Assembly: GCA_903813345.2 (NCBI GenBank)
Contig: CAIIXF020000006.1
Location: 2,914,001-2,978,000 of the forward strand
Direction: 5' to 3'
DNA from: Owenia fusiformis
Lineage: Eukaryota; Annelida; Polychaeta; Sabellida; Oweniidae
Length of the DNA stretch: 64,000 nucleotides
Of this stretch, positions 24,433-39,400 are shown in pieces (the first letter of the stretch is position 1; the number at the start of each line of letters is the position of its first letter). The notes beneath the pieces are model-generated. The model saw only the letters and a program-made list of their open reading frames with translations. It was not told the origin of the DNA and searched no databases. The position numbers and the translations under genes were made by a program.

Positions 24433-27400
24433 TTACAATAAATACCTAACCATGATAGAGAATAATAAGAACCACACACAATATGCATGTAAGGGGTCCG
24501 CCACTCCGGAGCCATCATGGGAACCAAGGGCCCCTTCTACTACATCAGTAACAACTGTGCGGCCATCACACTTTAGGTAGCATCTTCCATTATTCCTGTT
24601 AAACAACATTTATATCTTGCTAAAGTGTATGAATATACAATAAAACCTGTGTAAACGGAACTCCTTCAATGCACTTGGTAGGCATTCCACCTTAAACACG
24701 GGCTCATTTAACATTGATTGAATCAGACTCTTTAGAATGATTTACCTTGGATCTCCATAGTAATTCTCCTGGCAGAGCTCACAGTGATCACCATGTGTGT
24801 TATCCCTGCAGTAGCACTGACCAGTAGACATGTTACAAGTGTCTAAGCCATTGTCTGCGTGTCCATTGCATTCACACTGTTTGCAACCTGCATAGAAGTA
24901 CAGTTATTGAAGTACACTATTTTACATTTAAATTTCATCTCTGTATTATCTGTATTTTTGGACATTAAGGCAGGCAGATTAGAACAAGAAATCTGGAGAA
25001 ACTTTAACCTTTACATGCACAAACAAACCTAAGATGATCCAAATGTACACACCTTAGAGAAATCCTTAGTATGTATCCAACAGACCGAATATAATATTCG
25101 GTCTGTTATGATTGATATATTTCCTGTGGAAATCGCGGTGATATTTTTTGCACATAAATTTCTCGTTTATTACAAGAATATTCACCTTGAAAATTTGTGA
25201 ATATGTTGAAGAGATGTTCATCTTAAACTAGAAGAAAAAATATTTGTATAAGGCGGGTACAAGTTGATGTAAAATAATGAAATTTTCAGACTCACCAAAT
25301 CTTCAGGATGTGTTCATAAGTATATCGCGAAATCAATGTCAAGGACGTTTGAGTTCACGAGATCCAAACGAGATATGCAAATTTTTGAACTTTGACAACA
25401 CATGACCACTTGATTACCTCGGCCTTCTTCATGAATATTTCCGCTCTATTTACTATGAATGAAGAAAATTAATCGGGATAATGATAATAAATGACTAGAT
25501 GTAATAAATTCCCGCACAAATGGAATTTATCAATACGCTTCCCAGGGCTGTCAACTTGGGACCACCTAATATGAGTGACTTCAAAATGTTGGACACCTAA
25601 GTCCAAATCTGAACACTTTTGTCCAAATTTTGAACACCTTTGGCCAACTTTAAAACACCTTTGGCCAAAGTTTGAGCACCTTTGCCAAACTTTGATCACC
25701 TCAAATTTTTCGCGCTCGCTACGCTCGCGATATCGTCAACGGGGGGGGGGGGGGGGTAGGTACGAAAATTTCCAATGAACATGCGTGACATATACGGGAT
25801 TCGCGTGACAAATCCGAACAAATTGCGTTCGGTTTTTTTCCGCCGTTCGTATTTTTACCGTATCATAAACATATTTCGAAAAAAATTCTACAGAAATATT
25901 TTTGCGTGACAATTACCAGGTAAAATGCGTATTTGCGTGACATTTTCTGTCACGCAAAAAAAACTGGCGTGACTTCAAATTCTTCAGCAAATGCGTGACA
26001 AATACGCAAATTGCGGGACAGTTGACAGGCCTGGCTTCCGTAATGTTGCTCCGTCCGCTCCACGTGTTATTGTTTACAAATAGACTGACGTCACTGGCTA
26101 AATCTCGTTTATCGTGAGAATTGGCATTGCCAAAATGGCTTGACCTAATCAATGGCTTCGCTACAAGAAGCGTCTGTACATTTTATGAATATCTTCAGTA
26201 AGAGGACAATATACGAAAAAATAATATTGTAAGTTCTTTATAAGGTAATCATTTTATCATTAAACAAACTTATTTGTAACATTTATACAACACCACATTT
26301 TACAATAGGTGACTTACAGTCTGAATATTTATTCAGACGAAGGATACAGTCTAGAGAAATCCTATAAGGTACAATCAAGGAATCTTTTTAAGATTTGTAA
26401 GTGCAAATTAGGTTCATTATTGATTTTCCACCTGTCTGGATCTAACAATTGGTGTTAATTTGTTAATCAATATTCTATTGGATTGTATTCAATAATTATT
26501 ATATATTCATTAAGAAGTTACCTATTGATTCCAATAAGGCATGTAGTGTATTAAAGGTACAATCCAATAATATTCTACTGGCATAAAGAACTCAACTGAA
26601 ACCATCCAAAATTATGTTTCCATTCAAGGAAAGAAACTACATGATAACCCACTTCGAATCAAACAGGTTGTTTTCCTTTAACATCACCTAAACAATCTAC
26701 AAACCTTCAGATGTCTTAGCGTTGCCATAGCTACCAGGTCGACATTCCTGGCAGTGAGTTCCCATAGTCCAATCCTCGCAATTATCACACTGACCCACAC
26801 CATACACACATGTACTGCGATTGTTGCATTGGCAATTAATATCACAACCTTCTCCAGTCCAACCTCTATCGCAGATGCATTTGTAGTCCGGTGCCTCAGA
26901 GCATGTTCCGAAGACACAATCATGGAAACACCTGGATATAGATGATACAAATATTCAAATTCAATTTTGAAAATGTTTTTTCATAAAAAGTTATTTGAAT
27001 CACGCTGTGCACAACTGGGTTGATAAAAGTATATTTAACAGCTACTGTTGCTCAATACATCATTTATACACCAAGGTATCAGCAATTTTATTCTAAATTT
27101 TTTGCATATATCATAAGTATGCCATGTTGTCAAAATACATCTTTGAATGTAATAAAATAGAAGCTGTAACTAATTTCAGAATAAATACAAAACTCACGTG
27201 ACATCACACCGCTCCTTGCCATCCCCAACAAATCCTTGTTTACAAGTACAGTTATAACTCTCAAATGTATTGATGCAAGTTGCGTTCTCGTGGCAATCAT
27301 GTACTCCCAGGGTGCACTCCTGCACATCAGGACATATCCCATAAGCCCATGCTGCAGGTTCAGAGGCGGTGATGTTGTTAACTTCTGCTACCAAAGCTGA

Positions 27401-30400
27401 GCAATTGTTGTTTTCACTAGGACCTAGCAAGACACAAACCAAATTTTTTGTTGAAATATTTATTTGAATTAAACTATGTATAAAAGAGCACGTAAGGTAT
27501 GGCAAGCCATTTTCAAAGGGCTATATCTTTAGTTCGAAGAATAAGTTAACCACAAAATCAAATGGTTCTGTTAGATCCATGTCTTATCTTCAATAAATGA
27601 CATAAGGATGATAATCAAGTTGATTGAATGATCTCTTAAGCTGTCCCTAATCCACCCATCCTCACCAATTTTCCCTAACTCAGATGCAATTTTCACCAAA
27701 AGTGCAGGCCTTTTTGATAATTTTTAGTGCAAAGTTGTATTGAACTTTAAGACATGATTTAAACTGTAAAGGGGAAAAGTTAATTGTAAACCTACTTTTT
27801 GATATTTTTTTCGTGATTTTTTCGTATTTTTTTCTGATATTTTAAAGTGCTTCATTATTATACAACAATTACAAAATAGAGGGCAGCTAAGTGCCATAAA
27901 TAATTTGTTTGTTACAACACTCAGATAGTGACTTACTCAGCGTTATGGATTATAATCCTGTATTTAACCTTGTATTGTTTGTGTATAAAACAGTTGTGTC
28001 ATTCACGTATAGCTACTTATATTTATTTGAGTTGTGTGCGGTTTGGAGTCGCTTGATCACTACTTTAACCCAATATGTTATATCAATTATTGGGTTTACA
28101 TGATTTCAACACAATTCTTACAGAACATGCAGAAACATTAGTTAATCTATCTCAATTTAATGCTATATTCTTATACCGAAGGGGTCCCTATCGCCAAGAT
28201 ATACATATTACAATACACAATATATTTTATATATGTTTTTACTTACTTTAGTTGCAGTACATAACCTGTTCATTACTTTGGTTGGTGCTGGGGAGGCTGG
28301 TGGGCTTTGCAGGCTATGACTTCGCAAACTGATTCCCGCCAGTTGTAGTCACGTGACATTTGATCCTTATCGCATGATCTAAGTAATTTACTCACCTATG
28401 CACCTCTGCCATCTATACATCACTTACGAGATAGATTTAACTGTATGAATATCTAGTGATCTGAGCCAACTCCAAAACACATAAATATTTTTATCCCATA
28501 CTTGGACGTGTTACGGGTACATAAAGCCGGTTTGTAAAAACTTATATTTTCATCAGCGGGCAGATATAGCTTTACGTCCCGCTCCGAGCGGGCAGATATA
28601 GTATATCTGCCCGCTACGTCATAATCGCCGCTCGCATATTTGTTCATAATATGTAACGTTCGCGTAATGACTGTAAACTACAATGGAGAAAACACAGACA
28701 ATCGGGATCTGTTTGATGGTTTAAAAAAGGGAAAGAGCATCCACTTAATCAATCAAAAATTCGAGAAAATAAATGTGGGAATATTTGAGAGAACAGGAAA
28801 ATCCGCCCACGGCCAAGAAAACAAAACTGGACATGAATATTCTAAAATATTTCCACGATTGAACAATGTAAACCAGATGACCAAGATTGGTATGGGATAA
28901 ACATATTATCCTATAGTCGGTTCAGGATATTGGGATTATCCCTTGGCCAATATAATATATTTTCCCTCGGGACCTGCGGCCCTCGGGCAAATATATTATA
29001 TTTGCCTCGGGATAATCCCAATATCCTGAACCTCGTATAGGATAATCTCTATATATTTCATATAAGTCATTTATATACTGAATAGTTCTTTGTGCATGTA
29101 CATGTGCCTGGTTTGGGCTATTCAACCTAGATTCTTTGTTATATTAGGGCAGGCTGAAATGAATAAGTGTGAAAATAAAATGAATTACAGGGTGAGGCAA
29201 AAATGTCATCCAAAGAAATGTTATTAACTCATTCATCCAGTATGAGTTGAAATCATGTTTAGTTAATTGTCTCAGGTTAATTTTACTATGTAAAATCTTT
29301 TTGCATTTTACCATGTTTCATGGGTCCATTCCTCAAGGTCACAATTCTATGGCCATTTATTCTACAAATTTCAGCCTCGTCCCTTCAGGCAGACCTGCAC
29401 TGGTCGGTTGAGGTTGTAAGTTCATGGTCACAGAAATTGTTCTCCTACTTGTTGTAGGGGTTGACATTATCTCACAGATAGCCCGTAGTCATGAGATGAG
29501 GCTGGCATTTTGGACCATGTTTCGTTTTATAGCCATAAAATCCCGACTATTGGGGCAGGGCCAATTAAACTTAGTAAAATGAAAGAACATTAAACAAGGT
29601 TTTATTATGCGAAATAACATTTTAACAGATGCGGAATTAGTTTGGGCTACATTTTTGGCTCACTCGGTATTAGACTGCACTTTGATAGTATTTATGATGT
29701 CATATGTTGGGTAAAAGGCGATGATTTAACCTACTTTGATGGCAAATTCATTTTAATATGAATGAAATAGTGGCAGGTACTATTTATATTTAATGAGCCA
29801 TAAAATAGTAGGTTGATCTGACAGTTGTTAGTTGAATTCGCTATTACTACTTGTAATGGGGTTTCAAAGCCCGTGGTCACCTATGTAGTTCCTTCATCCA
29901 AGGCCAAATCGACTCAAGAACGGTGTTATATTAGATGCAGCATTTATTGATTTCTGGAATCACAGCACCCCTAAAAAGCGTAATCATAATTCCGTCGATT
30001 GACCTACAGCATAGGCCTAGGGAAAAGTAGTAGGAAGGAAGGCATAAGTTTACTCTTTACTACTTTTACATAGACCTATGGCCTAAAGATAAGTTTGGGA
30101 ACCCTTATTAAAACCAAAACCTCTATTTCTAATTACAGCCCCTAAAAGCAACAACCCCGAACCAAGTGGCAGTCATTGAACCCAAAGGCATTTTTATGTG
30201 CCAACCTATAATGAGACCCCCTTTAGTGAATAACAACCAGGTAGTCATCTAAGGTATAACAACATGTTCAGTTTGTAATTTTATAGAAGGTCACTGAATC
30301 CTCTAATAGTTCATTCAGTTAGGGATAAACTATGAGTACTGGGTTTTATGAGAAATAATAGCAGAGGGGCTTGGCGTGAGGCTATTAGTTCTCATATGAC

Positions 30401-33400
30401 CCATTTCGAATAGTTTATCTAACTTAACTCCAGACTGATTCTTATGAAGGGTAATTGACCCATGATCCAAGTTTAGAAAAATTCTTTTGTATTAACTATA
30501 TGGTAAATGTGTAGACAAGTGGGTTGGTTTGATTGGTTCAGCTTCAATGCACTGCATGTATCAGGCAAGGTACATTGAAAATTGTATTTATTTTGTGTTT
30601 ACAATTCAACTATTGAGTGATTGAAAATGGTTTAATAAGAACAGCTTCGGTGCACTGCATGTGACAGTCAAGGTGTAAATATTGAGCCAAACACTGTCAA
30701 TCATATTTTGTGCCACACTGGTTTTAGATAGCTGCAGTGTCCATTCTTCAAAAACAATACAACAAGAATGCACTCCTCTTTCTTACTACTGTACATTTAT
30801 ATTCTTTAATTTTTCAAAAATTCAAATCTGACTTTAAATTTTACAATTGACCTTCAATGACCTTCTCAAAGTAAAGAGGGTATAAAAGGTATTTTTCAAC
30901 TTGCTTCGAATTGACCGAATTTTCAAAATCACCTACAAGTTCTCAGAAGTCAAATCTGACTTTTGAATTGACATTTGACCTCTCAAGTTCAAAAAGTTCA
31001 AAAAGGCATTTTTCAACTTGCTTCATATAATCATTTTCTTTTCAAGATTTGACTTGAACTACACGGTGATGACATTTTGTAATGGCAATGCCTTGTTCTA
31101 CATGTTGTTATTTCATGATTTCTTTACGAAGTATTGGCTTCGTACCTCATACCCATGTACGTGGGTGGTGATGCAGTTTTTGAAGGGTTCAATTTTTAAA
31201 GTTTTAAAAGATTATTCAATTTTAATGCTATCTGAGGTATAAATACATTCATAGTATCCATAGATGTGAACTTCGTCTAGTGAAAGATAGATAGATACAG
31301 AGTCATAAAATAAAGCCAGAATTGTTAATTTTTTGTTTTTCATTGATTGTCAAAATAGCGCCATTCAAAGGACTTTTCAATAGAGAAAAATCCATTCTAA
31401 ATAAGTTTTAAATATGTCAGGGTATCATTTTATTTAATCACAGCATGATTAAAGATAATTGTAGTCTCAGGAATCGTAAATTCACGTTTTAGTGTAGATT
31501 GGTTCTATAGTGAACGAGCATTTCAATTAGGCAATTTTTATCGAAATAGCAAAGGTAAACAATTTTGCAATTCTGGCCTTATTTATGACTAGAAAAATGT
31601 TGGATCTATAAGACATACACGTAGGTCTACAAGTGCATTAATGCACCTACAATTCATGTGATCAGAATAATCTGAAACGTTAGAATTGAACTCTTCAAAG
31701 AATGTATCATGTCCCAAGTACGTCGGCACGTGGGTACAAGGTATAAGGGTTTTCATACAAAGCCCGAAGTATTGACTGAGAATATAGAGTGATCGAGTAC
31801 GTGACAATATCATAATTACACAAGGCCATAATTACACAAGGCCATATACATATTGACAAAGGGTAAAACCCAACGCATTAAACTGTTTATTCCATAAAAA
31901 TTCCAATCAGCAAAAACAATCCAATAAAATTTGAAATGAACAAAAAATGCAACAAATGTTTGGCCAAACCATTGGAGAAAATTATTATTTGCATGTACTC
32001 TGTATACAGTGGTACTTGTATCAATACCTACTACATATAACACTATTCGAAAGATCATTTACAGCAAACTCCTTTACATAAGGCACTTTCGAAACCCCCA
32101 ATATGGTTGATGATAAAGAAAGATACACATGGGAAGAGTTAATTCAAATAAGATGGTATTGAATCATGTTTGTTGAAACATCGCAAATGTGTAATATTTC
32201 AAATATTCATTTACACTATACAATTCAAATATAAACAAGTATTTCCTCTTATGTGTTTTACTAGGTGTTAAACATATTTATGTTTTACTGTACATACTTT
32301 ACACGACCCAGTCATGTTGACATATCCATGCTCATTTCTATAATACGCAATTATGCAACAGTGAATACACAGAGTATCTAGCACTCACCCATGTAGAATA
32401 TATCATGCCATCTATGGAACATATATAACTCTATCTATAAACATGATTGCATAAAATAGGGTACATCTAAATGTCACTCTAAGTGACATCTTTTCATACA
32501 CTTCACACTAAGGGCATGGCCTATGAGGTAAAAATGACAAATGGATTATCAGATAATGCTTATCTCATTTAGATCATTTTTTTCTTTTTGGAAATCAATC
32601 ATGTGACATAGCTCAATGTTTTCATGCATTAATCTCATTAAAAAATTGCTACTTTTAGGTAAAAAATTCGGCCTAAAAAAGTTATTGTTTTTGGATTATC
32701 CTAATCCCAAAGTAATCAAGTTTTCCTTTTTAGAGGTAGATCATTCCTTACAATAAATTGTAATTTTGCCATAAAAGCTGAAATAAAATGCTGCATTTTT
32801 GGTGAAAATTGCGTCCGAATTAGGGAAAATTGGTGAAGATGGTTGGATTAGGAACAGCTTAAGAGATAATCCATTCAACTTGATTTATTGAAGACAAGAC
32901 ATGGATCTAACAGAACCATTTGTTTTTGTGGTTAAAGTATTCTTAGAATTAAAGATATAGCCCTTTGAAAATGGCTTGCCATATCTTACCTGCTCCTTTT
33001 TAAGTGAAGATGCGAGCAATTATAATAAAAAATATATCATTATGTGTGTTCAATCATACACTTCAAGATGGTGGCTTATACCAAATAATACAGTGAATGT
33101 ATTAATGAATGTGGTTATACAATATAGAGTAGGACTGGTACTGGTCGCAAAATTGTTCCCATAAGCAGAGGTTCATATTACAAGTTTTCTAAAATAAGTG
33201 AGTGAATAGGAAATAACAAATGGTAATGAAAAAGTATTCACACTGAAAGGTGTTCAGATTAGAGAGGTGTTCAGATATACAGGTTTCACCCCATAGAAAT
33301 ATTTCATACTGTTGAGTTAAAACAAAAATGAGTTATAACAAGACAATAATGATGTAATATATACCAGTGAAATCCCCAGAGAGACATCGCCCTATGGTTG

Positions 33401-36400
33401 GATTATCAGTATTCCCGCACCAGCCACACTGGAACTCCTTAAGGCAGCTCTTACAGGTTGTATGCTGGGAACAATCACTGCAAAGTAATATGTACATTAT
33501 TGAGATATTGCAACCTAATTATGAACATAGAGAAAGTACTTATTAAAACAGGAATAAATGACAACATCCATGTACTCAATGAATAACCTTTATAGAGTTA
33601 TACGTTCAAGCACTGCCTTTAAAGAACCTACAACATCATCTGATGCTGATTATATTAGATTTAAATATAGTCAGTGCATAAAGGGTCGTGGCAAATCATG
33701 TATTGGCATCAAATATCATTCAATGCTTGCAACAATGGAATAATGAAGATGAAATAATAAATATCTTTTAAGCTCATCTACCTGCAATTCTGGCTTTTGC
33801 TGTCAAACCACTCAGTGCATTGCCCAAAGTTGTGGCGGGTGATGTAGTCGGAGAATGGGAAACATGTGGAAGTGCTCCCACACCAGGCACATTCCCCTCT
33901 GTCTCCAATGCATGTGGAGCAGTTACTACGGCTATAATAGCAAATAAATAAATCGAATTTAGAATATTGAAAATACATGTATGTATCTATGATTGACTGG
34001 TTAGCAAATGATCTTGCTGTGGCACTGTGCAAAGTTTGAAAACTTTCTTTTTTGAAATTCTTAACAGATGTTTGATAACATTGGGCAAGACTAGAAGACT
34101 TCAATATGAGGCAAGTGTACATTGAACTTTCAATGAGGCTGTTCAAAAACCTTTTTGCATATTTTGGCCAGAGTTAGGGAAATCAAAAGTCTTATGACTG
34201 AGTGAATATCATATTGAAAAAGAGAAATGCCAAACAAATGATTTTACAGTAATCTAGTTATCCTATTTTATTAACAGATACGTAGTGCTGATATAAAAGA
34301 AATATTAAATGAATTATTACTCACAGATGACAAGCGGCAGCACATTGCCCCACAGATTGTATCGCATTCACATATCTTCCCCTTCTCATGCAACGCCCAT
34401 CATTAGGTAGCCATTCGCAAAGACTATCCTACAAGTAGAACAGTTTGGTTAACAGTGCTCCATTCTCATATAAGCATCATTGTGTTCGCAATTTGATCAA
34501 GGATACAATGTACAATATAAAGTGAATTGCATTACAGGAAAAGTGGATTTCTTTGGTTAGCCTCAAAATTAGGGATCAAAGAACCATATAGCATTTTGCA
34601 ATCAAATCTTGAGTAGAGCAGTTATGGCACAATGTTAACCATCAATCCGTCACTGCCACCATATCTTTTTCCTCATGGGTCACATACTCTATATTTTGTC
34701 AAAAAATTGTAATACATATCATCTCAATAAAATCTGATGAAAATGTATTTTTTGGGTGTACTTACTGCAGCACATATATGGCAAGAGAGATGATCGCCAC
34801 AAACTGTGCAATCAGCAGGTGTAATCACAAGCTCTGTAGCAGATGTAGTGGCACAACCAGCATTATCAACATCATTCCTCATGACGCACTTTCCCTTGTT
34901 CTTGCACCACCCACATACAGTGTCACTTAAGCAGGCTAGGCAGTTGCCAAGGTTACTGCAGTTTGCGTTAGAGGCGGTGTCCGTGTATGGTTCAAGGAAT
35001 TCATTGAAAAATGGCTGAAATGGAAGAATATCTGTTCCTTATATATCAGTAGTAATAATTGCCCAGTGTAGCTCTGTATCAACTAAATATTAAATATCAG
35101 AATATAGAAAAGAAACTCACTGGCTTGTACAGTACAGCTGTACTACATGAGATAAATTGATCACTTCAGCATATGGTAAAAATCAACATTCCACTTTGAT
35201 AGAGAGGAATCCTAGCTTACCTGTCGTAGCATTGAAGTACTAGTATCTGGTATAGCACCATTCCAAACCAGTTGCATAGAGGCTTTTTTAACGTCATCAA
35301 ATATCTCCAATTCAGCTGTGTATTCTACGTAATATCTAGAGCTGCGATCATTTACAGGAAATATAGCCTCCCCACTTGGCCTAACAGCGCTGATCTCACT
35401 CTGGACATTTGAATAAGCCAGTGATGCCACTTTCTCCTAAATAACAATATAGCAAGATAATTGCAGTATCAATTTTGATAATATTTTTTCCAATTTATTT
35501 GCAAAGTAAAATCTATGGTATTATGTAGAACTTTGTAAAGACAATATGGCATCTAAAGCATCGAGAAGCATTGTAGAAATGATGCAATTCATAAAAGAAA
35601 TAAAAGAAGATTTTAAAATGTGAAATAAAACATCTTTTAATCAGTCCTATGGCATACCTTGCGCGCCTTTGTGTCATCTAAACTGAGATAGACATCAGAT
35701 TGGGCATTTTTTGCTACCATCGTGACTTGTATGGGATCTCTGCTGGGTATCTCTGCCTCCAGTGGATAAATGAAACCTAAGAGTAAAGAAATCAGTGAGT
35801 AAATACCAGTAATAAAATGCAACTCCAGCAGTGTAAATGTATATACAATTCCAATATTCATGGGGAGTGAACATTACTTCAGAAAATATCAAATTACGCC
35901 AGTAAAACAACTGGTCTATTCTTCAATTTTGATCAGGTCTCAAATCCCTGTGATAAAAGAAGGCTGTATATGAAGAAAATGATGTAGCCTCACCTTTCAT
36001 AAGTCCGATATATTTGCCAGGTTTTAGAGTTTGCTCAATTTCCATCAGTTGTCTTCTACCAAATGCAATAAATTGGGCTGTTGTATTCCGAATGATAATC
36101 ACCTAGAAAAAATATTATAAATAGTAAGCATAATATACTTCTCTATCGTACCACACTATCTAGACTAAATTTCGTTTGTTGGTATAATAACTTGTGCATA
36201 CATGTTCCAGTTTAATACATAACACAATCTGGCCCCTGACATGTATACTCACTTCATCAGGTTGTTCAAGATTCTGAGGTGGGAGGTATTTCAGGAAGTG
36301 TAATCCAGCAGGTTTGTCTTGAAGACGACACATTTCTAAAGTTGTTGGTCGATGACTCATTATACCCCACCATCCAGTGAGGCCTGATCTTGTCCCATCT

Positions 36401-39400
36401 GTGTGGTTACATGCACCTCTTGTCACTGTAACAAGAGTTAGGTGTCCATTTAAAAATAGTCATACAGAAACACTCGGGTATTTGATAAATAATGCATTAT
36501 CCATGAAGGACAACAACCATGATGAGCATTTTCTTTAAACAAAGGCCAGTCCAGATCCCAGATCTAGTTTAATATTTGCTCTTTGAATAATTAGCGTTAA
36601 ATAAACTCACACCCCTATGTTACCAAGGTTAGAGTATTATAGTTCATGGATTGTTAAAAGGAAGTGACTTACAAAATTTCAAAATTCAAAATCTCACAGT
36701 CTGAGTAGAGAACTGGATCACTATAAAAAATAAGAGATTAATTCTCTTGGATAAAAATCATGCCTTACCATTACTAAGCTGACATGTGGCTTCCTTTACA
36801 CACCATGCACATTGATCGTTATACTTTAGTCCATGTTTGGTGGTCTCCATGGTGACTGTATAGCCTTTCCCTTGAACTGCACATGATTGACAGTCTTTGA
36901 GGGTGGGGCATATACCAGGGCATTCTGAGGTATCCATGATGCCTTTACAATCCTGAAGAAAAAAAAATTAAATAGTTCAATGTAGTATAACATACTAGTA
37001 TTTATTTCCACACATTTGTATACCACAATATTAGATGGGTAGGTTGCATGAAACTGTCCCATTTTGAATCTAGCAACTTTGCCAGATAGAAAGTTTTACC
37101 TTTGAGGAATTGTTTTAAAAACCTCCATTGTAAATACAATCATATATATAATATGTTTTACCAAGACCTAATTTCCAAATAGCCAATAATTCTTGTGTCT
37201 AAAGAAGACTTACGCCAGTTTTAGATCTGTGAATACATCCGGGCATATAGTTAAGTTTCTTGCTTGTACACAGCGCACACTCCGGATCAAAGCGACAGTA
37301 GTTGCCATCAGTGATCTCAGAACAATGGTCTTTTATACTGTCATCATTCTATAACAGAGAACAATAAAGATTAAAATAGATTTGCTTGAATATTATATAA
37401 TTTCATTACAATAAGCACTTTATATCGGAAAATTACTTCCACTACCTGTAGCAATGAAATAAATCCGAAATTGTGACCTGCGTGAATCTCGCTTTGAGGT
37501 GAGTGAAGTTTTTAAGTTTAGGTACCTTATAAAAATATACATAGCTCAACTATTCAACCTGATTTCTAGCCATTGAAGGGGGCACCTTGTATGCAATAAG
37601 GTCCCCCAGAGCAGTGCCCTGGTATCCCCCTGATATTAGCAGTGTGTTCCCAAATGCTACTGATGCCACGTGACTATATCTGCCACCGACAAATCCTGAG
37701 CTTGCTACACCTGAAATATTATTATATCATATACAACTACACATTAAAACAAAAATAGTGAATATCTTGTTCTTGGAGGTTCTATGGGTAAATTTGTATT
37801 TAAAGGGATAAACCTCGCTCGAAGCTAAACCAACTGTCAAATGACATGCCATCTGGTATCCATATAATCTAAAATGAATCAATCTGTTTTATTTTTAAAA
37901 ACTATGTAACTATCTGATATCATTATTTTGTTTCAACAATTAATTTAAATCAAGCAGTTTATACACCTAATTTGGGCATCCACTGTTATTAATTTGTATA
38001 ACCTAAATGTAATTAAACAAAAAAAAGAAATAAAAAAATAAAATAATAAAAAAGGTACCATATCAGCTCCCCATAATGGTTAATATATGGCTATTATACA
38101 GTTCTCTAATGACTTACCTCCAGTCCATGGTAACTCTAATGCTGTGTGGTTTATCCAAACATGGCACCCTAAGTGATACAGGTAAAGCTTATTATCATAG
38201 CATATCTCCTCATGCTGATGAATATGACAGTTCCCCCCATACACCACCATATAATTGCCTATTATATTGGCCGAGTGGAACGCACGGTCGTTTGGGGGCT
38301 CAATAAAACTGTATGAGTTATAATGGAGATGGGAGGGTGGCTCAGCATCAAGGTGAGACCAATAATTCAATTCTATATGGTAAGAGTGTATTTGTTTACT
38401 GCGCTTACTGAAGCGTGCATAGTCAGGAGTAAACCCACCATACACAAGGAGGGATTTTGATTCAGGGTGGTACACTGTTGAATGGCCGACTAATCGACGT
38501 AGTTCCTCCTTGCCCCCCTTGGGTGTAAGATATATCCAGGTGTCTGTAGTACCCAGGATGTCATAGCAGTAAAGGGCAGACTGGTACGCACCATAGGTGT
38601 CACGTCCACCGAGTAAGTAAAGATACTGAGAGTTGCCATCGGTTACCAGTGTTAAGGTGTGGCCAGAGAGCCCCGGAGGGTGCACTGTACCAGCCAGTGC
38701 TTTCTCAATCCATACCCCCGATGTGATGTCATAAAACCAAAGGTCTGATAAATGAGTCCCATTGGCAGCGATGCCTCCAAATATAAACAACCCAGACTGA
38801 GTTGCAGCTGCTGCGTGATTATTCCGAGCTTCCGGCCACGTGCCACTCTTGGTCACCTCAATCCATTTATTGCTCGGGAAGTCATAACGTATCAAGTCAT
38901 TGAGTATTTCATTGAGAGTATTGCCACCAAATAACCAGAAACTATTCGATGATGAGATAAAGGCCCCAGCATGGCCTGTTCTTGCTGTAAAGCCTGATCC
39001 AGCAGGAGCAACCTGATACCAGGAGCTATTTCCTATGGTGCTATTCATTGAAAGGGCACAGTTTGATCCTGTAAAGCCATCTATGCATACACATTTCCCT
39101 CCGATACATTCACCCAATGGCTGGGAGCAAAAATCTGGGCATTCCTGAAGCTGGCAGCCGTCTCCTGTCATACCAGGATGACAATGGCATGTGTGGGTAA
39201 GGCTATTACATGTGCCTTTACCACTACAGTCTAGCAGGCAGTCTGTTACTGTATAGGTGGCGTTAAAACCCTCAAGGGCATAATTCCTGTCACTGTAGAA
39301 GTATATCAGCATCTGGAACAAAGGACATAATGAAATATTATACAATTATTCCATAATACTACTGTTTTCCCAGGGAAATATGAAGGAATAAAAATCGTAT

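Larger units (their letters stand above)
4644..24465. repeat. Tandem duplication unit 1 (with MEGF8 copy A 5' part)
   Basis: Unit 1 starts at TAAGAA (4644-4649) inside exon 18 of copy A and ends at the junction TAAGAA at 24466-24471. Its content reappears in order in unit 2: exons 1-17, the 5' flank (18,129-18,760 versus 51,884-58,045) and far upstream DNA (21,820-24,465 versus 58,065-59,458). Length is about 19.8 kb. Confidence 0.85.
27483..33000. mobile_element. 5.5 kb element with long imperfect TIRs in intron 14 of copy B
   Basis: Intron 14 is 0.5 kb in copy A and 5.9 kb here. The ends are inverted over roughly 250 bp: GAGCACGTAAGGTATGGCAA on the left and the inverse of GAGCAGGTAAGATATGGCAA on the right. 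No frame over 90 residues looks like a transposase, so it appears non-autonomous. It contains two hairpins (28,587-28,615 and 28,905-29,046). No clear target duplicate was found. Confidence 0.65.

Noticed and set aside
28640-28900. 86-residue plus-strand frame in the 5.5 kb element
   Set aside because: No family features or context support; starts in a palindrome flank.
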